A DNA stretch of 64,000 bases from assembly GCF_030123365.1 (NCBI RefSeq), contig NZ_CP126107.1:6003501-6067500 (forward strand), in the 5' to 3' direction. Positions 59,149 to 64,000 of this stretch are shown here, piece after piece (position 1 is the first letter of the stretch; each line of letters begins with the position of its first letter). Source of the DNA: Neobacillus sp. SuZ13. GTDB lineage: Bacteria > Bacillota > Bacilli > Bacillales > Cytobacillaceae. The notes beneath the pieces are model-generated. The model saw nothing but the letters and a program-made list of their open reading frames with translations, was not told the origin of the DNA and did not search any database. A program made the position numbers and the translations under genes.

Positions 59149-60504
59149 CTACGCACCAGGAGCATCTTCATACCGTGTCTCGAGGTTGACGAACTTATTG
59201 TATTCTTTTACAAAGGCCAACGATACCGTTCCTGTTGGACCATTACGCTGCTTAGCTATAATGATTTCAATGATGTTCTTATTCTCTGATTCCTTATCAT
59301 AGTAGTCATCACGATACAAGAACGCCACGATATCGGCATCCTGCTCGATACTCCCTGATTCACGAATATCAGACATCATCGGACGCTTATCTTGACGCTG
59401 TTCCACACCACGGGATAGCTGTGAAAGGGCAATAACAGGGACTTTCAGCTCACGGGCTAACTGCTTTAAAGAACGAGAGATCTCAGAAACTTCCTGCTGA
59501 CGGTTCTCGCCCGAACGGCCGCTTCCTAAAATCAACTGCAAGTAATCAATTAGGATCATCCCTAAACCATGCTCTTGCTGCAAGCGACGGCATTTCGAAC
59601 GGATATCACTGATGCGAACCCCTGGAGTATCATCAATAAATATCCCTGAATTCGAAAGACTTCCCATTGCCATCGTTAGTTTACCCCAGTCTTCATCCGT
59701 AAGGGAACCGGTACGAAGGCGCTGGGCATCGATGTTTCCTTCCGAACAAAGCATACGCATGACCAGCTGTTCGGCACCCATCTCAAGACTAAATATCGCA
59801 ACATTTTCACCCGTTTTTGTCGCTACGTTAGCGGCGATGTTTAAGGCGAAAGCCGTTTTACCCACGGAAGGACGGGCTCCAACAATGATTAAATCATTTC
59901 GCTGGAATCCAGCCGTCATTCGATCTAGTTCAGCGAATCCGGTGGAAATCCCCGTAATGTCTCCGACGCGGTTATGCATTTCTTCAATATTGTCATACGT
60001 CCGAACAAGTACATCTTTAATATTATGGAAAGCACCAGCATTCTTCCGTTGCGCCACGGCCATAATATTTTTTTCTGCTTCACTTAAAAGCGCCTCAACC
60101 TCATCCTCACGAGAATATCCATCGGATGCAATGTTCGTTGCGGTGCGAATTAATCTTCTAAGTAAGGATTTTTCTTCTACTATTCTCGCATAATATTCAA
60201 TATTAGCTGCTGTCGGAACCGAAGCGGCCAATTCTCCTAAATAACTAACCCCGCCTGTATCTTCAATCAGTTTGGCAGCCGCAAGTTCCTCTGTTACCGT
60301 TACAAGGTCAACTGCTTTCCCTTGATCATTAAGAGTAAGCATCACGTTAAATATTTTTTGGTGGGCAGCACGATAAAAATCCTCAGGGATTAAAATTTCA
60401 GAAGCTAGTACGAGAGAGGAAGGCTCTAAGAAAATAGCCCCTAAAACAGCCTGCTCGGCTTCAATATTTTGCGGTGGCATACGATCTGCATATAAGTCAT
60501 TCAT
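59149..60504 (-). CDS. dnaC: Replicative DNA helicase (DnaB family)
   Basis: This 451-aa hexameric helicase unwinds DNA at the fork; it is called DnaC in Bacillus and corresponds to E. coli DnaB. The N-terminal helical domain (1-100) and linker precede a RecA-like ATPase with Walker A GARPSVGKTAFAL, Walker B ILIDYLQL and LSRGVEQRQDKRPMMSDIRESGSIEQDAD. AGGAGG lies upstream of the ATG. It follows rplI as in B. subtilis. Confidence 0.97.
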   Translation of the reverse strand: MNDLYADRMPPQNIEAEQAVLGAIFLEPSSLVLASEILIPEDFYRAAHQKIFNVMLTLNDQGKAVDLVTVTEELAAAKLIEDTGGVSYLGELAASVPTAANIEYYARIVEEKSLLRRLIRTATNIASDGYSREDEVEALLSEAEKNIMAVAQRKNAGAFHNIKDVLVRTYDNIEEMHNRVGDITGISTGFAELDRMTAGFQRNDLIIVGARPSVGKTAFALNIAANVATKTGENVAIFSLEMGAEQLVMRMLCSEGNIDAQRLRTGSLTDEDWGKLTMAMGSLSNSGIFIDDTPGVRISDIRSKCRRLQQEHGLGMILIDYLQLILGSGRSGENRQQEVSEISRSLKQLARELKVPVIALSQLSRGVEQRQDKRPMMSDIRESGSIEQDADIVAFLYRDDYYDKESENKNIIEIIIAKQRNGPTGTVSLAFVKEYNKFVNLETRYEDAPGA

Positions 60505-60663
60505 ATATCAAAAAACCTCCTATCATGAAGAGGATCATTTATTATCAAAAACTATCATTTCCCTAAAAACAAAAGAAAAAGTGACCAGCTAAGACCGATC
60601 ACATCGCGTTGATTACTTTTCTATTCTATCATGTTCCAGAACCATTTCGCACTGGGAAAATTT

Positions 60664-61113
60664 TTATTTTACTTCTGTCACAGAAACTGTTAAAGTTGCA
60701 ACCACTTCGTGATGAAGTTTCACTGGAACCTTTGTGTGGCCAAGCGTGCGAATGGCATCTGCTAATTCCATCTTACGTTTATCGATTTTGATCCCATGTT
60801 TCTTTTGTAATTCTTCTGCAATTTGCTTTGTTGTAATGGAGCCAAATAAACGGCCGCCTTCACCTGCTTTAGCAGTTAATTGAACCGTGATTTGATCCAA
60901 TACTTCTTTTAATTTTTGGGCTTCCGCTAATTCTTCTTCCGCTTGCTTTGCTTCCTTCTTTTTTTGAGCATCAAGCGTACTGATATTGGCATTATTCGCT
61001 TCCTTTGCTAAACCTTGTTTAAGAAGAAAATTATGAGCATAACCGTCTGCTACATTCTTCACTTCACCTTTTTTTCCTTTACCTTTTACGTCTTTTAAAA
61101 AAATTACTTTCAT
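60664..61113 (-). CDS. rplI: 50S ribosomal protein L9
   Basis: This 149-aa ribosomal protein has the N-terminal RNA-binding domain (MKVIFLKDVKGKGKKGEVKNVADGYAHNFL), a long connecting helix (about 40-75) and a C-terminal rRNA-binding domain. Its start overlaps the gdpP stop by 4 nt, a conserved coupling in Bacillus. Confidence 0.97.
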   Translation of the reverse strand: MKVIFLKDVKGKGKKGEVKNVADGYAHNFLLKQGLAKEANNANISTLDAQKKKEAKQAEEELAEAQKLKEVLDQITVQLTAKAGEGGRLFGSITTKQIAEELQKKHGIKIDKRKMELADAIRTLGHTKVPVKLHHEVVATLTVSVTEVK

Positions 61114-63083
61114 TCCTTTTTCACTCCTTCAAAATAATCATCTATTGCTAGCTTTAATTGGTTTTCTGTTTCTGCAATTGATAAACCAGTCAGTTGTGTG
61201 GCAGCGTTCGTTAGATGTCCGCCGCCTTTTAGACTTTCCATGATGACTTGGACATTGATGTTTCCAAGCGACCTTGCACTAATGCCAATCACACCTTCAC
61301 TGCGTTCTGAAATAACAAAGGAGGCAATCACCCCATCCATTGTTAATAAGGTGTCTGCTGCTTGGGCAATAATCACCTGATCGTTGAATTCATTTTCTGT
61401 GCCTTTCGCAATGGCAACCCCTTCGCGGTAAAAAATAACAGACTCAATTAACTTGGACCTCTTAATATATGTATCCACATCTTCCTTCAAAAACTTTTGA
61501 ACGAGGATGGTATCTGCTCCATGTGCTCGTAGATAGGAGGCCGCATCAAACGTCCTTGAGCCTGTTCTAAGAGTAAAGCTTTTGGTATCCACGATGATTC
61601 CTGCTAAGAGTGCCGTCGCTTCAATCATTTCAATTTTACCTCGTTTTGGCTGATATTCAAGGAACTCTGTCACTAGTTCTGATGTCGATGAGGCATAAGG
61701 CTCCATATAAACAAGGAGAGGATTGGCAATAAAATCTTCACCGCGGCGATGATGATCAATGACAACCTTATTGTCAATTTTATTGAGAAGACGTTCTTCA
61801 ATGACCATGGACGGTTTATGCGTATCAACGACAACGAGTAAAGTCTTATCCATAGCAATTTCGAGCGCCTCTTCTGGTCCAATAAAGTGGGCAAACAACT
61901 GCTCTTGCTGTCGTATTTCTGCCATTAACCGTTTAACTCCATTTTCCATGTCCTGCGTGTTAACAACGATATAGGCATCTTTCTGATTCATTTGCGCGAC
62001 TTTATAGATGCCAATACTGGCACCAATCGAATCCATGTCTGGATTTTTATGACCCATGATGATCACTTTATCACTGGCGATAATTAAATCCCTTAAGGCA
62101 TGTGAAATAACGCGCGCTCTGACTCTTGTGCGCTTTTCAATTGGATTGGTTTTGCCGCCATAAAACTTCACCTTGCCACTCGGCAATTTAATCGCTACTT
62201 GGTCGCCGCCCCTGCCTAGGGCTAAGTCCAAGCTCGATTGGGCTAGACCACCTAACTCTGGAAGGGAAGTTACACCAGTTCCGACGCCGATACTTAAGGT
62301 AAAGGATACATTTTGCTTAGAAGTCATTTCTCTGACTTCATCAAGGATAGTAAATTTTCCTTTTTCCAGCTTTTGAAGAATTCCTTCACTGAATACAGCA
62401 ATAAACCGTTCGGAGGAAATTCTTTTTAAAAATATCCCATTATCCTGGGCCCATTTATTTAGGATAGACGTGACCAGATTATTGATGCTGCCACGCATTT
62501 GGTCATCCATCCCCTGAGTAAGGTCATCATAATTATCTAAAAAGATAATGGAAATAACAGTCCTGTCATTGTGATACATTTTCTCGATTTCTTTTTGTTC
62601 GGTCACATCGAAAAAGTATAAAAGCCGTTCCTCACGTCTATGAATGACGCGAAATTTCCGTTCATGAAGAGTAATGATCTCTGTTTCTACTTCCTGTTTA
62701 ATTAGCGGTATCAGGGTATCGGCGACATCATACAGTGATCTTCCCACCAAGGTATCCTGATCAAAACAAGAAGCTAGGAATGGATTGGTCCACTCAATAT
62801 AATACTCATCATTAATAAGCATAATCCCAATTGGCATTTCCATCAGCGCTTCTTCACCAACTCGTTTTACGCGGTAGGAAAGGGTTGAGATATACTCTTC
62901 CATTTCTTTTCGTTGGCGCCGATCGACCACAAACATATAGTAAATGGGGAAAAACATTAATAACAGTCCTGCTACACTTAATATCCTGTTATATAAATAC
63001 AGGATAATGAGCAGTACCACTGTGACAGCAATTAACCCATAAAAAGGGTAACGAATGGACCGCTTTTCTAAAAATGCAGGCAA
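61110..63083 (-). CDS. gdpP: Cyclic-di-AMP phosphodiesterase GdpP/YybT
   Basis: This 657-aa membrane-bound enzyme hydrolyses c-di-AMP to pApA. Two N-terminal helices (about 14-33 and 35-52) are followed by a haem-binding PAS-like domain, a degenerate GGDEF domain (about 170-300) and the catalytic DHH/DHHA1 domains (about 335-650). The latter contain GHKNPDMDSIGA, VVVDTH, VIDHHRRG and the C-terminal GGGHLTNAA. It controls potassium, wall and beta-lactam homeostasis. Confidence 0.96.
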   Translation of the reverse strand: MPAFLEKRSIRYPFYGLIAVTVVLLIILYLYNRILSVAGLLLMFFPIYYMFVVDRRQRKEMEEYISTLSYRVKRVGEEALMEMPIGIMLINDEYYIEWTNPFLASCFDQDTLVGRSLYDVADTLIPLIKQEVETEIITLHERKFRVIHRREERLLYFFDVTEQKEIEKMYHNDRTVISIIFLDNYDDLTQGMDDQMRGSINNLVTSILNKWAQDNGIFLKRISSERFIAVFSEGILQKLEKGKFTILDEVREMTSKQNVSFTLSIGVGTGVTSLPELGGLAQSSLDLALGRGGDQVAIKLPSGKVKFYGGKTNPIEKRTRVRARVISHALRDLIIASDKVIIMGHKNPDMDSIGASIGIYKVAQMNQKDAYIVVNTQDMENGVKRLMAEIRQQEQLFAHFIGPEEALEIAMDKTLLVVVDTHKPSMVIEERLLNKIDNKVVIDHHRRGEDFIANPLLVYMEPYASSTSELVTEFLEYQPKRGKIEMIEATALLAGIIVDTKSFTLRTGSRTFDAASYLRAHGADTILVQKFLKEDVDTYIKRSKLIESVIFYREGVAIAKGTENEFNDQVIIAQAADTLLTMDGVIASFVISERSEGVIGISARSLGNINVQVIMESLKGGGHLTNAATQLTGLSIAETENQLKLAIDDYFEGVKKE

Positions 63084-63108
63084 AATTTTCAGCTCCTAGT
63101 CGTGAATC

Positions 63109-64000
63109 TTACTCTTTCTTTTCAAATTGCTTTCGAAAGTTAAAGCCTAAATCAGTAATGCCTAATAACATTATTATATAACGGACCAACGGAATCATGA
63201 AAGTAAGAATTACTACAAACACGCCAAGCCCCTTCGCAACAGACTTTTGGTGGAAAAGAAAAAATAAAAGCGCAACCCCCTGCAGGAGGATAAACGTCTC
63301 TAGAACGGATCTTGCATTGATTAAAACAGAATATATGTAGGTTCCTTCTTGTGGATGAAATAAGAGCATTGCCCCCAAGGCAATTAAATAATACCACAAC
63401 AGACTTTTAGGAAGGGCAAGGTTACGAAAATGGCCCCATGGTTGAACGTTTACACCAAATCGCTTCGCAATTGGAAAACAAATCCACTGAGTAATAAAGG
63501 TAAGCAAAATGGCAGCGAAAATAAGCGCACTTGGTGCCAGCGTTACGATTTGCTTAAGCATAAGGGAATTTTGCTCTTTTATTTTTGCAATTTGATCTTC
63601 TCTACCCATTGCTTTCAGCATTTCCTCAGAGTTTTTAACTGATTCATTTAAGGCCACTGTTAGTTCATGGATAATATCTATTTTCATAAAAGAAACAGTG
63701 ACGGCATACATGATAACTAGTCCAGCCATCATCGTGAGGGAACCAGCAATCAAAATGAATGCTCGACTCTTACCTTTTTGGAGCAAATAGCCAATAACCA
63801 GACCAACGGTACCGTATATAAGCATGATTCCAAGTCCTAGTATAGACCCGGCAATGAACGAAATAAAAATTGCTGCTACTGCGAAAGCGGCAATCAGTTT
63901 CGGACCATTTTTATAAGAAAAGATAATAAACGGAAGCGGCAATACTAGGTTTACAATCGCTCCTACGAGAGGAATATACATGGTTACTAATAATAACGCA
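63109..64000 (-). CDS. yybS: YybS-family membrane protein (DUF2232), cut by the window edge
   Basis: At least 297 codons of a multispanning membrane protein with about eight helices. The frame stays open past the internal ATG at 63981 (codons ALLLVT precede it), so the true start lies beyond the window. The family and position upstream of gdpP match YybS of B. subtilis (DUF2232), whose function is unknown. The C-terminus is charged (FRKQFEKKE). Confidence 0.88.
   Translation of the reverse strand, partial: ALLLVTMYIPLVGAIVNLVLPLPFIIFSYKNGPKLIAAFAVAAIFISFIAGSILGLGIMLIYGTVGLVIGYLLQKGKSRAFILIAGSLTMMAGLVIMYAVTVSFMKIDIIHELTVALNESVKNSEEMLKAMGREDQIAKIKEQNSLMLKQIVTLAPSALIFAAILLTFITQWICFPIAKRFGVNVQPWGHFRNLALPKSLLWYYLIALGAMLLFHPQEGTYIYSVLINARSVLETFILLQGVALLFFLFHQKSVAKGLGVFVVILTFMIPLVRYIIMLLGITDLGFNFRKQFEKKE

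Overview
The window looks like a stretch of chromosome just left of the replication origin of a low-GC, spore-former-type Bacillaceae (Bacillus/Neobacillus-like). The evidence is the minus-strand block yybS-gdpP-rplI-dnaC, purA, a tRNA cluster, walR-walK-walH-walI-walJ-htrC, a CxxH/CxxC gene and rlmH, a gene order typical of Bacillus. Bacillus-type intergenic palindromic repeats, a perfect parS site inside walK and a DnaA-box cluster upstream of rlmH support this. No rRNA, CRISPR array, prophage or intact insertion sequence was seen.

Left part (1-9 kb): two progressively decayed copies of the tail of a cell-wall L,D-transpeptidase gene, each next to a GTNNAC motif array. The intact L,D-transpeptidase follows, then rluF, a cupin-type XRE regulator, an FAD amine oxidase, an aldo-keto reductase and a YocH-like LysM/3D wall protein. 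8.3-16.8 kb: a complete aldarate (glucarate/galactarate) catabolic locus on the minus strand (DapA-like lyase, GntP-family permease, GarR, GudD, GarK), with a FadR-type GntR regulator at its end and a divergent CdaR activator. Two TGTGA-N6-TCACA palindromes lie in the divergent promoter region.

16.8-40.8 kb is accessory: an unidentified permease, two small genes, a nine-copy 52-bp hairpin array behind a divergent HPr-kinase-like gene, two M20 amidohydrolase paralogs, and a tatA-tatC pair convergent with a Tat-exported PhoX phosphatase, with a Pho-box-like element upstream of tatA. Further on are sugar/inositol-type dehydrogenase and IclR genes, an AraC regulator with a glycosidase-like C-terminal half, MFS transporters, two tandem FMN-dependent glutamate-synthase-like genes, and a TetR-controlled ABC exporter with palindromic operators.

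41-45.7 kb holds a compact bceRSAB antimicrobial-peptide detoxification module. It is bounded by a perfect 31-bp direct repeat that carries the last codons of rlmH, the place where staphylococcal SCC elements integrate. No recombinase gene is present between the repeats. 45.7-64 kb is the conserved core: rlmH, htrC, the wal operon, an M23 endopeptidase, tRNA Phe/Asp/Glu/Lys, purA, a NERD-domain gene followed by a second 52-bp repeat array, dnaC, rplI, gdpP and a yybS gene cut by the window edge.
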